IMG/VR virus record: IMGVR_UViG_3300020183_005383
Coordinates: 1-53,365 of that record
Length of the DNA: 53,365 nucleotides
Source: a virus
Reading direction: 5' to 3' (one strand)
Under the pieces are notes generated by a model. That model did not search any database. It had not been told where the DNA came from and saw nothing but the letters and a program-made list of their open reading frames with translations. The translations under genes were made by a program, and so were the position numbers. Below, in pieces: positions 1 to 8,141 of the stretch (its first letter is position 1; every line of letters starts with the position of its first letter).

Positions 1-249
1 GATATTATCAGTAAGATAATAATAGTCCTCCCAATTTTCATCTTTCCATTCCAAGTTAATATTTAATTTTTTTGATAAAAAGGGAATTGATAAATAAGTT
101 CTTTTTGGGCAACTTATTTTATTAGAATTTGTATACCTAAGAGCTAATTCAATTCCGTGAGTACAACTATCTACTACAACGGCATAAGGGCTACCAAAAA
201 AATCTGACAATTTTTTTTCAAATTGTTCTAATATTAAAAAATTATTCAT
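1..249 (-). CDS. DegT/DnrJ/EryC1-type sugar aminotransferase, N-terminal part (cut by window edge)
   Basis: An open minus-strand frame starts at an ATG at 249 and runs off the window at base 1, leaving 83 codons. The start reads MNNFLILEQFEKKLSDFFGS, followed by YAVVVDSCTHGIELALRY and a CPKRTYLSIP segment. This is the usual opening of PLP-dependent DegT-family aminotransferases, where a short helix is followed by a 'G..ya..v.s.T.gl.lal' block. Such enzymes aminate 4-keto-6-deoxy nucleotide sugars in the cytoplasm. GDP-mannose 4,6-dehydratase nearby (2690-3637) makes exactly such a keto sugar, so a GDP-perosamine-like product is plausible. The PLP lysine lies outside the window and cannot be checked. 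It ends the glycan operon seen here. Confidence 0.62.
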   Translation of the reverse strand, partial: MNNFLILEQFEKKLSDFFGSPYAVVVDSCTHGIELALRYTNSNKISCPKRTYLSIPFLSKKLNINLEWKDENWEDYYYLTDNI

Positions 250-252
250 GTT

Positions 253-909
253 TTATTTTTTTAAGTATATAGAAAGGTCACTGTATTTTAAAACATTATC
301 GTTGGATACTAATTCTTTAATTATTCCTTTATTTGTATGATTGGAATCTAAATCATACCTAGAGTCAACCATAATAAGTTTGATATCTCGATTAAGAAAA
401 ATAGGGTTCATTATACCTATTCCTGAACTAGTTAGTACGTCAAATTTATTGGGTACTATATTAGTAACTCTCTCAATTTTTAAACTAAGTCGTATTTCGA
501 CTAACGTATCAAATACTACTTCTCTAATTTGAGAAAAATCATCATAATTAAAACAAACTACACCTAACTTTTTTAGATATACTGACAAAACTCCCATTCC
601 TGCACCATTATCCAAAAAAATTTGATTCCTAAAAAAATCTATGTTTTTACAAACAAAATCTAATATGTAGATATTAGGAGCATACAAAGTACGTTTAAAA
701 TAATCAGAAATTTCCCTCGGAGTCTTTTTCTCATTCCTCTTATCGTAATTACCTGGTTTGTAAAAATATGTTTTATTGTTCATACCCCTATAGGTATCAA
801 CATAAGTTGTTATTATATTATCTAATTCATTTATCCATTCAGTTTGGAAATTACTCTTTAGAAGGTCAAAATCTATTTCAGATTTAAAATTGAAATTATT
901 CAAATTCAT
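253..909 (-). CDS. Putative class I SAM-dependent methyltransferase
   Basis: This 218-residue protein has a glycine-rich segment LDNGAGMGVLSVYLKKLG around residue 100, resembling motif I of Rossmann-fold methyltransferases. An acidic turn (NYDDF) follows at about the position where the ribose-binding acidic residue is expected. The N-terminal 90 residues match nothing I recognise. It overlaps the next upstream gene by four bases (906-909), so the two are translationally coupled. The substrate is unknown; the setting among sugar-modifying genes suggests a glycan or sugar nucleotide. The later motifs are weak, so a degenerate methyltransferase fold is possible. Confidence 0.5.
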   Translation of the reverse strand: MNLNNFNFKSEIDFDLLKSNFQTEWINELDNIITTYVDTYRGMNNKTYFYKPGNYDKRNEKKTPREISDYFKRTLYAPNIYILDFVCKNIDFFRNQIFLDNGAGMGVLSVYLKKLGVVCFNYDDFSQIREVVFDTLVEIRLSLKIERVTNIVPNKFDVLTSSGIGIMNPIFLNRDIKLIMVDSRYDLDSNHTNKGIIKELVSNDNVLKYSDLSIYLKK

Positions 910-1448
910 TTTTTATTTTTTTTACATTCAATATTTAAACTTATCAAAGTTCCATTTTCTTTATCCATGTGTGGTATGTAAGCTTGTGAGTGGTCATCAA
1001 ACATACTGTGTTCGGTGTCTCTCCAATTATACTTTTTTATATCATAAAATCCACAATTATTAAGAACTGTAGATAAAGATTTCAAATCATAAGTCGTTTT
1101 GTGATAGATAATTGAGTCTCTCATTTTCATTCTTCCGAATAATGGACCCAAAAATTTTTCTAAAGACTCTCCTTGAGAATATAACTTTGTCATTGATTCA
1201 AAATCAGGTACAGCTAACCTCAACACTGCATTATCTTTTAAAACTCTTCTCCATTCCCTTAATAAGTTTTCAACCTCAATTCTATCAAAATACTCGAGGA
1301 CATGTGAGGCGTAAATTAGTTCAACAGATGAGTCTTCAAATGGTAATTTGGTAATGTCTTTATAGTGTAAGTGTTCGTAATCTCCACCGTCAATATTAAT
1401 CCAACCCTCACCGAAATTCCTCCATCCACATCCAAGATGTAATTTCAT
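906..1448 (-). CDS. SAM-dependent methyltransferase (Methyltransf_11-like)
   Basis: This 180-residue protein opens with MKLHLGCGWRNFGEGWINID, the compact N-terminus of small class I methyltransferases in which LHLGCG is the SAM-binding motif I and the NID aspartate binds ribose. The motif FEDSSVELIYASHVLEYF near residues 37-54 matches the 'f.d.sfD.I...hvlEH' block of this family, and WRRVLKDNAVLRLAVPD matches the following strand. These short enzymes are common in polysaccharide loci, where they methylate sugars or glycan ends. It lies between a cupin gene (2-base gap) and another methyltransferase (4-base overlap). The acceptor cannot be deduced. Confidence 0.8.
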   Translation of the reverse strand: MKLHLGCGWRNFGEGWINIDGGDYEHLHYKDITKLPFEDSSVELIYASHVLEYFDRIEVENLLREWRRVLKDNAVLRLAVPDFESMTKLYSQGESLEKFLGPLFGRMKMRDSIIYHKTTYDLKSLSTVLNNCGFYDIKKYNWRDTEHSMFDDHSQAYIPHMDKENGTLISLNIECKKNKK

Positions 1449-1449
1449 A

Positions 1450-1860
1450 TCAGATAAATGTTTTGTCTAATGCTTGTCCCTCGTAAGGTCCTGTTTTATA
1501 CTCGTAAACTAATGTATCGTCTTCTAAAATCAAGTAATTATGACCACCTTCGAGAGTAAAACTAGCATCACCAACGTTTAGTATCGGTTCTGCCAATACA
1601 GTGTTATCCAAATCATAAAAAATACATTTAACAGACCCTTGAACAACAATCCAACTTTCCTGAGCAATTACGTTTCTTGTTCTTTCTTTCCAAATATGTC
1701 TATGTGGTTTGAATGTTTTATCTTTTTCCATATTCAAGATTGAACACTGAATAAAGTTCTCTTCTGATACAACATCTTTTCTTCCTGTAAGAATGTCCTC
1801 TTTTCTGACAACCATGTGAAGTAATTTACCTTCTTCTACTTTTGAATAAAAATTTTCCAT
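1450..1860 (-). CDS. Cupin-fold protein, WbuC/sugar-isomerase-like
   Basis: This 136-residue protein looks like a single cupin barrel. KPHRHIWKERTRNVIAQESW resembles the first metal-binding cupin motif (H-x-H...E), and WIVVQGSVKCIFYDLDN followed by EGGHNYLILEDD matches the rest of the barrel with a second histidine. Cupins of this size in surface-glycan loci are often sugar-nucleotide isomerases or epimerases, or WbuC-type proteins of unclear function. It overlaps the fucosyltransferase-like gene by one base. No substrate can be assigned from sequence alone. Confidence 0.6.
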   Translation of the reverse strand: MENFYSKVEEGKLLHMVVRKEDILTGRKDVVSEENFIQCSILNMEKDKTFKPHRHIWKERTRNVIAQESWIVVQGSVKCIFYDLDNTVLAEPILNVGDASFTLEGGHNYLILEDDTLVYEYKTGPYEGQALDKTFI

Positions 1861-2693
1861 TATATAAGTTTTCCCTCATTTATAGCTTTATGAATTGTTG
1901 ACCAAATATTGTATTTTTTTAACATCAGTTCTCTAGCCTCTTTCAAATTTTCAATATTTTCTTCTCTGTAATTCGATTTAGAAATTTCGATTATTTGAGT
2001 GGATGCGTATTCAACCCCTTTACTGTCATCGAATAATATAAAACTACCTTTCGGTAAGAATTTCGAAATTTGTTTACATCCAGAGTAAATTGGCATTGTT
2101 AATAATAAAATTGGGTCAACTATTTTCTCACTGAAATAAAAATCTGTTTTACAATTTTCAAGAACTAAATTATATCTGAAGTCCAAGAGACCATCTTTTT
2201 TATCCCTGTAAGGTAAGGTCCTATTATTAATTGGACCAAAAACTTCAATCTCATTCGAGAAATTGTTTCTCAAATGTAGGTTAAGGTCCACTCTGAAATT
2301 ATGATATTGGGTATATCTTTTTCCTGAATCTATTGAGGATAGGTTTTTAGTTTTCTCAGGATTAATTACCGAAAGTTCGTTATAAGGAAGTTTAATCCAC
2401 CAAGTTTGAGCCAACCAACTATTACCTTTTTCGTGGTGATAATTCCCGAAAGAATTTCTTGTCCACTCTTTAGTTCCAACAGCAGCGGGTTCCCTACCCA
2501 AAAAAATCACTTTTTCTTCTACAACGGATTCTGAAGTCTCATCCATTACGATGATGTAGTCTGCTTCATCTTTGTTAAGTGTAAATGTAATGTTATCCCA
2601 AATACCTGAATTGTCGGGTGTTTGATGTCTGAAGTTTTCAACTAAAGTTTTACTTTCAGACCAAGGGGTATTCGCAAAGTAAATTTTTTTCAT
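1860..2693 (-). CDS. GT10-family (alpha-1,3-fucosyltransferase-like) glycosyltransferase
   Basis: This 277-residue protein carries the hallmark GT10 donor-binding segment at residues 171-206, including FRYNLVLENCKTDFYFSEK and then MPIYSGC. It corresponds to the family pattern 'F.l.fEN....dY.TEK...a...g.vPvy.G'. GT10 enzymes transfer fucose, or related 6-deoxy sugars, from GDP-sugars onto glycans in the cytoplasm. The N-terminal half (IYFANTPW, then FLGREPA) fits the acceptor domain. The adjacent overlapping gene encodes GDP-mannose 4,6-dehydratase, the first enzyme of GDP-fucose synthesis, which supports a GDP-6-deoxyhexose donor. No GDP-fucose synthase was recognised in the window, so the real donor may be another sugar. 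Confidence 0.82.
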   Translation of the reverse strand: MKKIYFANTPWSESKTLVENFRHQTPDNSGIWDNITFTLNKDEADYIIVMDETSESVVEEKVIFLGREPAAVGTKEWTRNSFGNYHHEKGNSWLAQTWWIKLPYNELSVINPEKTKNLSSIDSGKRYTQYHNFRVDLNLHLRNNFSNEIEVFGPINNRTLPYRDKKDGLLDFRYNLVLENCKTDFYFSEKIVDPILLLTMPIYSGCKQISKFLPKGSFILFDDSKGVEYASTQIIEISKSNYREENIENLKEARELMLKKYNIWSTIHKAINEGKLI

Positions 2694-3637
2694 TTTAAAT
2701 TATTAATTTCGTAGTCTACCATTTCTTTTATCATATTTTCGAAAGATAAATCGGATATCCAACCTATAGATTTAATTTTAGTGTTATCTCCAATTAAATC
2801 TATAGTTTCACATTCTCGAAATAAGGTTTTATCGATTTCTATGTATTCTCTCCAATCGGGTATTTCTACGTGTTTGAATGCAACATCCAATAAGTTTTCT
2901 ACTGTGTGAATTGAATTTGAGCTAAGTATGTAATCTTCTGGTTTTTCTTGTTGTAGTATTAACCACATTGCTTTTACAAAATCTTTCGCGGACGACCAAT
3001 CACGCCTTGATTGCAGATTACCCAAAACAATTTTTTTACTAAGTCCGTTTTTTATTTTAACGACCTCTTGAACAATCTTTTTTGTCACTACGTTTCTCCT
3101 TCTATATTCACTTTCATGGTTGTAAAGAATTCCAGAGCAACAAAATACATGATAAAGAGTCCTATATTGTTTGATTAACTCTTGTGCTATAAATTTTGAA
3201 TATCCATAAGGGTTTCTTGGATTTTTTGGTGAAAGTTCGTTTTGTGGTGAAACTGTTGGATTACCAAATATTTCGGAGGATGAACCAAAAAACAATTTTG
3301 ATTTCTTACTCTTGTTTTTAACAAACTCCAATATTTTCAAGGTTGAATTTACGTTTGTTTCATAGGTTAAAGTAAAGTCAACCCAACCTGGCTCAATTTC
3401 TGATTGTCCACCTAGAAGATAAAATTCGTCTATTTTTTTGTATTGTAATTTTTCCAAAATTGACTCCATTTGGGTCAGGTCTCCAATGATTAGTTCAATG
3501 TCTTTGTGTTTTTTAATTTCGTGAACTGATTGATTTCTGATTAGCCCGATAATATGATATCCCTTATCCAATAAAAAACTAGATAATAACTTACCGTCCA
3601 TTCCTGACAATCCTGTAATAAATGCTGTTTTAGACAT
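2690..3637 (-). CDS. gmd: GDP-mannose 4,6-dehydratase
   Basis: This is a 315-residue short-chain dehydrogenase/reductase. The nucleotide-binding motif GLSGMDGK is at residues 9-16, the SSSE block at 119-122 and the catalytic Y144-x3-K148 in NPYGYSK. The segments GILYNHES and KIVLGNLQSRRDWSSAKDF are diagnostic for GMD rather than for UDP-glucose epimerases. GMD converts GDP-D-mannose to GDP-4-keto-6-deoxy-D-mannose, the branch point to GDP-fucose, GDP-perosamine, GDP-rhamnose and GDP-colitose. At 315 residues it is slightly shorter than typical GMDs. It overlaps both neighbours by several bases and sits beside the GT10 enzyme and a C-methyltransferase, consistent with a deoxysugar pathway. Confidence 0.85.
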   Translation of the reverse strand: MSKTAFITGLSGMDGKLLSSFLLDKGYHIIGLIRNQSVHEIKKHKDIELIIGDLTQMESILEKLQYKKIDEFYLLGGQSEIEPGWVDFTLTYETNVNSTLKILEFVKNKSKKSKLFFGSSSEIFGNPTVSPQNELSPKNPRNPYGYSKFIAQELIKQYRTLYHVFCCSGILYNHESEYRRRNVVTKKIVQEVVKIKNGLSKKIVLGNLQSRRDWSSAKDFVKAMWLILQQEKPEDYILSSNSIHTVENLLDVAFKHVEIPDWREYIEIDKTLFRECETIDLIGDNTKIKSIGWISDLSFENMIKEMVDYEINNLK

Positions 3638-4868
3638 CGTCTCCTGAAATTATTTCGAATTTCGGACATGGTACTATGAAAGCGCCTCCCGATTTTAAGT
3701 AATCTCTTTCTCGGTTTTTAAATTCATTAATAAAATGCCAGGGTAAAACCAAAAGATAATCTGGTCTATTATTTCTCATTTGTTCTTCAGAAAAAATAGG
3801 AATATTTGTTCCTACAGTTTTCAATCCGAATTTATACGGACTTCTTTCAGCAATTCCGTCGATTAATGTATTGTCAAGTCCAAACCACTGTAGTAATGTG
3901 TTTCCCTTAGTTGACGCTCCATAACCCCATACAGTTTTACCATCTGATTTTACCCTTTCAATAAATTTTACTGTTTCGTCTTTTAATTGATTAATTTTAT
4001 TCCAAAAAACTAAATAAGGAGCTTCAGTATCCATTTTATTTTTTTCTTCGTATGCTAAAATACTTTCAACTCTATAATTAGCAACATCACGGTATGGAGA
4101 ATTTCTGAATTTAGAAATAGTTGCTACATCCTTTCTTACGTATATTCTGAAACTTCCTCCATTTACATCATTCAACTGACAATCGACAATATTAAAATTT
4201 GCTTTTTCTAGCACATTTTTTATTGATTTCAGTGTATAATAATAAACGTGTTCGTGACAAATATTATCAAATGCAAGTTGATTTATCATCAATGGAGTAT
4301 AACTCATTTGTAGGACGAACAAACCTTCGTCGTCCATAATGTCATAAACGTCTTTTAAAAAATTGACAGGTTCGTCCAAGTCATAAAACATCGCGATAGC
4401 GGTGATTACCTTTGGTTTTATATTTCCGAATTCAGATTCTTGATAGGTATTCTTCGAGAAATAATCTTGAATAATCAGATTAGCAATTTTTCTTGATTCT
4501 TTGGTATATGATTCGTCCACTGGGTCAATACCTACCTTAATTATATCATTAGGTACAGCATTTAGTAATGTACCATCATTACACGCGATATCTAACCAAA
4601 CATCACCTTTTTCAACTTTTATTGATTTTAGACAACTTTGTACAATACCTTTTAATTCCTCAGTCATTGTTTGGTTTATACCTGACCTATACCAATATTT
4701 TCCATACATCAATTCACAATCCGTTGTTTTGGTAAGTCTGACCGCTCCAGTCTCAGATTCAATTGCAAGAGTCAAGGGCATTTTACCTGCTCTAGGATTT
4801 TCATTTTCACAAATAAAATCAGAAACGTATAAATCTCCTAAGGAGAATAATTCTTTAAAATTTTTCAT
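3630..4868 (-). CDS. TylCIII/NovU-like sugar C-methyltransferase
   Basis: This 412-residue protein has the three-part layout of NDP-hexose C-methyltransferases: an N-terminal domain, a SAM domain with motif I in WLDIACNDGTLL near residue 95, and a C-terminal domain containing VWGYGASTKGNTLLQ. The segment ICHEHVYYYTLKSI matches the conserved catalytic HEH..Y of the TylCIII/TcaB9 family. These enzymes add a methyl group to C3 of a 4-keto-deoxysugar, giving branched sugars. The N-terminal region normally binds zinc through four cysteines, but few are visible here, so the zinc site is probably lost. Coupled to gmd by an 8-base overlap. Confidence 0.8.
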   Translation of the reverse strand: MKNFKELFSLGDLYVSDFICENENPRAGKMPLTLAIESETGAVRLTKTTDCELMYGKYWYRSGINQTMTEELKGIVQSCLKSIKVEKGDVWLDIACNDGTLLNAVPNDIIKVGIDPVDESYTKESRKIANLIIQDYFSKNTYQESEFGNIKPKVITAIAMFYDLDEPVNFLKDVYDIMDDEGLFVLQMSYTPLMINQLAFDNICHEHVYYYTLKSIKNVLEKANFNIVDCQLNDVNGGSFRIYVRKDVATISKFRNSPYRDVANYRVESILAYEEKNKMDTEAPYLVFWNKINQLKDETVKFIERVKSDGKTVWGYGASTKGNTLLQWFGLDNTLIDGIAERSPYKFGLKTVGTNIPIFSEEQMRNNRPDYLLVLPWHFINEFKNRERDYLKSGGAFIVPCPKFEIISGDDV

Positions 4869-4870
4869 AA

Positions 4871-5482
4871 TTAGATTGTTGTATAAATTTCGTTATAGTT
4901 TTGTTTAATTTCCAATTTATATCCTATAGAGCTCAGGTAACTTGAGTATTTAGGGTCTTCATTTACATTTTCTAATAATATAACTTTTGGTTTGTAGTTA
5001 TTATGGTCAAAGCCTTTTAACACCTCAATTTCCCATCCTTCCGTATCTACTGACAAAAAATCAATCTTATCGACGTAAATTGATTCCAAAAGTGTATCCA
5101 AGGTAATTATATCCACATCGATTATTTCTACTTTGGCATCAGATGGGTAAGCATATCTTGTATTGATTGCAGACCAACTACATCCATCATTTATATCTTC
5201 GTGAGTGTTAGGGGCTCGAATAATTTTAAATTGTCCTTTTTTATTTTCGTTCGAACAAGCAAATGGATAAATTTCATGACCCAATTTAATATGTTGTTCA
5301 ACAAATTTCGGATTGGGGTCTATTGAAATACATCTCCACCCATTTTCTCTAAAATGTTTTGACATACTGATGTATATAGCTGGACCAGCTCCAACCTCAA
5401 CCATTGTCCCTTTATATTCGAAATCAGGAAAAAAAACTTCTCTTATTTTTTTATCTATTAAACCTTCAGCGTAATAATTCAT
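4871..5482 (-). CDS. FkbM-family methyltransferase (copy 1)
   Basis: This 203-residue protein shows the FkbM pattern: a SAM motif I in TMVEVGAGPAIYISMSKHF, an acidic ribose-binding loop in CISIDPNPKF, and the strongly conserved IDFLSVDTEGWEIEVLKGFD. FkbM enzymes O-methylate sugars or other hydroxyl acceptors. The next upstream gene (5479-6159) is a second FkbM protein with the same VDTEG.E..VLKGFD block, so the pair probably arose by tandem duplication. The two overlap by four bases. The acceptor is unknown. Confidence 0.8.
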   Translation of the reverse strand: MNYYAEGLIDKKIREVFFPDFEYKGTMVEVGAGPAIYISMSKHFRENGWRCISIDPNPKFVEQHIKLGHEIYPFACSNENKKGQFKIIRAPNTHEDINDGCSWSAINTRYAYPSDAKVEIIDVDIITLDTLLESIYVDKIDFLSVDTEGWEIEVLKGFDHNNYKPKVILLENVNEDPKYSSYLSSIGYKLEIKQNYNEIYTTI

Positions 5483-6159
5483 AATTTTATGTAGAATTCG
5501 TTTATTTTGTATCTTTGGTCTTTGATATATCCTTTAGTTGACATGAAAGATTCTATTTCGGAATCTTCATAATTATTTTCAACTACAAAAAGTTTTACTT
5601 CGAATTGTTCAAAATCAAAACCTTTTAGTACGTCTATTTCAGTTCCTTCTGTATCTACTGAAATGAAGTCTATGTTTTTTACTTTGTGTAGAGGTGTGTC
5701 TTCAATTTTATTCATTAAAATTGAGGTTAATGTATGCACCTCTACCACTACAGTATAAGATTCGTTTATGATTTCTTTATGAGACTCCAAAAGTCTTGTA
5801 TCAGGATTCAGAGATGTCAAAGAGGACATTATGTTCTTTTCTCCTACTTTGAAGACATGTAAAGGTAAAAAGCCACTTTTATCTGAACACGCATAATATT
5901 TTACAAACTTTCTGAAATTTTCTAATGATTCTTTGTGTGCGGGATTTGGTTCTATACACAAAGCGTTCCACCCTTGTTTTTCGAAGTATAAAGTATTTGA
6001 ACCTTTTACACCATTTGCTGCACCTACTTCTACACAACTACCCAAGTGTCCTATAGGAAAATAGGTTTCAATTATTCTGTCAGTTTCCCATTGTCCAAAA
6101 TATTTTCCATTATTCCACCCTTTTAATTCTTGAAAAATTTTATTGTTATCGTAGCTCAT
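5479..6159 (-). CDS. FkbM-family methyltransferase (copy 2)
   Basis: This 226-residue protein is a paralogue of its downstream neighbour. It has SCVEVGAANGVKGSNTLYFE as SAM motif I, ALCIEPNPAHKESL as the ribose-binding loop and IDFISVDTEGTEIDVLKGFD as the FkbM signature. The likely role is O-methylation of a sugar, donor SAM. It is four bases into the next gene on each side, so it is part of the same polycistronic message. Two adjacent FkbM genes suggest two methylated positions or residues in the final glycan, which is inference. Confidence 0.8.
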   Translation of the reverse strand: MSYDNNKIFQELKGWNNGKYFGQWETDRIIETYFPIGHLGSCVEVGAANGVKGSNTLYFEKQGWNALCIEPNPAHKESLENFRKFVKYYACSDKSGFLPLHVFKVGEKNIMSSLTSLNPDTRLLESHKEIINESYTVVVEVHTLTSILMNKIEDTPLHKVKNIDFISVDTEGTEIDVLKGFDFEQFEVKLFVVENNYEDSEIESFMSTKGYIKDQRYKINEFYIKL

Positions 6160-6884
6160 TTTTTAGACCACTTTTGTCTCAAGTCCTCGAAAATTGAAAA
6201 ATCTTCGGACCTCATGTTTATTTCATAATAATCCATATCAATCTTTCCAAAGTTGAAAGTTTGTGGGTTTGGTTTTCCTTGTCTCATCGCATCCAAGTCC
6301 GCATAAAAAATTTCATTGGGTATCAAAACTTTTTCAGTCCATGAAAATATGTTGTTATAAACCTCGAAATCATGTGGATTTTTGATAAAACCTGGATGGT
6401 TAAGCATTTTCAGAAAGAAATCTTTTCTCCAAATTGCAGGACGAAGAGATGTTGGGTAGTATGAATTCTGACCCGTCTTAGCAAAAGAAAATAAATCATC
6501 GTATCTAACTAAACTATCACCAACATATGGAGGGTGAGCCCTTATTTTTGAGATGGAATGGTCCTCCTCCATTATTTTTTTTGCCCTTTCAAAATAATTT
6601 TTTTTTAGATAATCTACTAAAATATGGTCTTCAAAAAAAAGAAAAAAATATTCTTCTTTTAGTTTTTCAAAGTATGGGTTTAAAACGACGTGCCAAGGAG
6701 AAGAATCGGAAAAATTACTTCCAAGACGTATAAATTCAAAATTTTTTTGTATTTCACTTTCTGGTTTACTAAATCCAAGAATTGTGAACTCTGAGTCATC
6801 ATCGCACCAATATTTCGAAATCATCTTTTGAAACCCGTCCAAACAAAAAGAATATTTGTCTGAAGTTAACACAATTTTTTTCAT
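6156..6884 (-). CDS. Putative GT-A-type glycosyltransferase, family not recognised
   Basis: This 242-residue protein begins with a short strand (KKIVLTSDKYSF) and a segment on a moving-object-like layout (EFTILGFSKPE). YFFLFFEDHILVD near residue 85 looks like the acidic metal-binding (DXD-like) loop at the end of a GT-A Rossmann strand. LRPAIWRKDFFLKML resembles the acceptor-side 'p.l.r.d.f' element of GT-A transferases. I could not place it in a named family. It overlaps the genes on both sides by four bases inside the glycan operon, which supports a transferase role without proving it. Confidence 0.45.
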   Translation of the reverse strand: MKKIVLTSDKYSFCLDGFQKMISKYWCDDDSEFTILGFSKPESEIQKNFEFIRLGSNFSDSSPWHVVLNPYFEKLKEEYFFLFFEDHILVDYLKKNYFERAKKIMEEDHSISKIRAHPPYVGDSLVRYDDLFSFAKTGQNSYYPTSLRPAIWRKDFFLKMLNHPGFIKNPHDFEVYNNIFSWTEKVLIPNEIFYADLDAMRQGKPNPQTFNFGKIDMDYYEINMRSEDFSIFEDLRQKWSKK

Positions 6885-8137
6885 AATATACTACCAATCA
6901 AATTAATATCATTTACATCCTTAGGTTCGTTTCTTTTCAGTTTCATTCTTCTGATAATATCAAGAGAAGCAAATTTTACCCCCATGGAATAAAAATGAAA
7001 ATGAGGATTTAGAATAATTTCATCATAATTTGGTTCATAAAGTTCTTTGCCGTAATCATTATGACTGTGAATTAAATTTTGTTCATCATGAATCAATGTT
7101 GTATTCAAATGAATATAATCCAAATCCTCCCCTTCTCTAAGACCAAATGCTGTGAGTGGTGAACTGCCAGCAATACAATATTCATCGATATCTAAATTGT
7201 TGTCTTCTAAAAACTTCTTGAATCTTTGAACTGTTTTTTCAAATTTAGAGAAATGAATAGGTTTTGTTTTATTTAAATGTTCGACACTATTGTCATTAAA
7301 TAGTATTCTTGCGAGTCTCATCGTTTGTTCGTGGGTATCGTTCACATGAACAGAGTGATTTCCAACACCATGTATGTTTCTAATATCATTTTTTACACCT
7401 CTTGTATCATCAAGTTTTGGAAATTGAGCTAAGAATACATAAGTTGGAGAGTTTGTAGTATAACAAAGGCTTTCTTTCATTCTAAACCCGTGATAGTTAT
7501 CATGCGGACCACCAGCCCAAGCTTCACCCGCATAAAGTTCTCTCATTAAATTTAATGGACCATAACCAAAAAGATTAATATTCCTATAGTAAATTAAATT
7601 ACCATATCTATTAATTACATCTATAGCTGATTTGAAATCTCCTTTAGCAGACGGAAAAAGGGTGACAACATAAGTGTCTTTCAATAATTTAGAATATTCA
7701 ATTCCGACTTGATTTCCGTATACTTCAGGAAGTCTTATTGCTCTGAAATGGTTATCCCAACTACAGTCTTTTTGACCATCGTGGGGCATATTTGCGGGTC
7801 TAGTATCAAGCTCTTTATCCAAAGCTAAACAAGCGGCCACCCTATGTGCGCCATTTACCATGTATTTTTCATCTAAAATTGGAACTTTAGAAATTTGTGA
7901 GTTGAACCCATCTTCTTTTATAGAGTGTATAATTTTATGAAATTCATTATTAAAAGACTCGAAAGTACATTTATTTGGATTATCGTACTCCACAAATCCA
8001 TTCCAAAGTTCTAAATGTTTTTTATACATTTCTTTGAAAAAATTTGTTTTGTAGTTTTTGACTATAGATTTGGCATAAAGATATTTTAGGACTAAATCAA
8101 ATCTGAAATGTGTTATAAGTTCATTTGCCTTTTTCAT
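6881..8137 (-). CDS. ParB/sulfiredoxin-like domain fused to a nucleotidyltransferase-like domain
   Basis: This 418-residue protein seems to have two recognisable parts. Around residues 87-107, PILDEKYMVNGAHRVAACLA matches the ParB/sulfiredoxin-type nucleotide-binding motif 'v.DG.HR..A.l'. Around residues 320-345, CIAGSSPLTAFGLREGEDLD matches the GS...(x)DxD core of the DNA polymerase beta-like nucleotidyltransferase fold. The C-terminal FASLDIIRRMKLKRNEPKD resembles the end of such domains. The middle region holds GPLNLMRELYAGEAWAGG, of unknown role. Position in the glycan operon suggests sugar or glycan-linked nucleotidyl chemistry, such as priming or donor activation. Function is not established. 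Confidence 0.5.
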   Translation of the reverse strand: MKKANELITHFRFDLVLKYLYAKSIVKNYKTNFFKEMYKKHLELWNGFVEYDNPNKCTFESFNNEFHKIIHSIKEDGFNSQISKVPILDEKYMVNGAHRVAACLALDKELDTRPANMPHDGQKDCSWDNHFRAIRLPEVYGNQVGIEYSKLLKDTYVVTLFPSAKGDFKSAIDVINRYGNLIYYRNINLFGYGPLNLMRELYAGEAWAGGPHDNYHGFRMKESLCYTTNSPTYVFLAQFPKLDDTRGVKNDIRNIHGVGNHSVHVNDTHEQTMRLARILFNDNSVEHLNKTKPIHFSKFEKTVQRFKKFLEDNNLDIDEYCIAGSSPLTAFGLREGEDLDYIHLNTTLIHDEQNLIHSHNDYGKELYEPNYDEIILNPHFHFYSMGVKFASLDIIRRMKLKRNEPKDVNDINLIGSIL

Positions 8138-8141
8138 TTTT

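Noticed and set aside
253-909. Plus-strand frame at 341-532 opposite the methyltransferase-like gene
   Set aside because: It lies inside a coding frame with overlapping neighbours on the minus strand and has no leader or family match.
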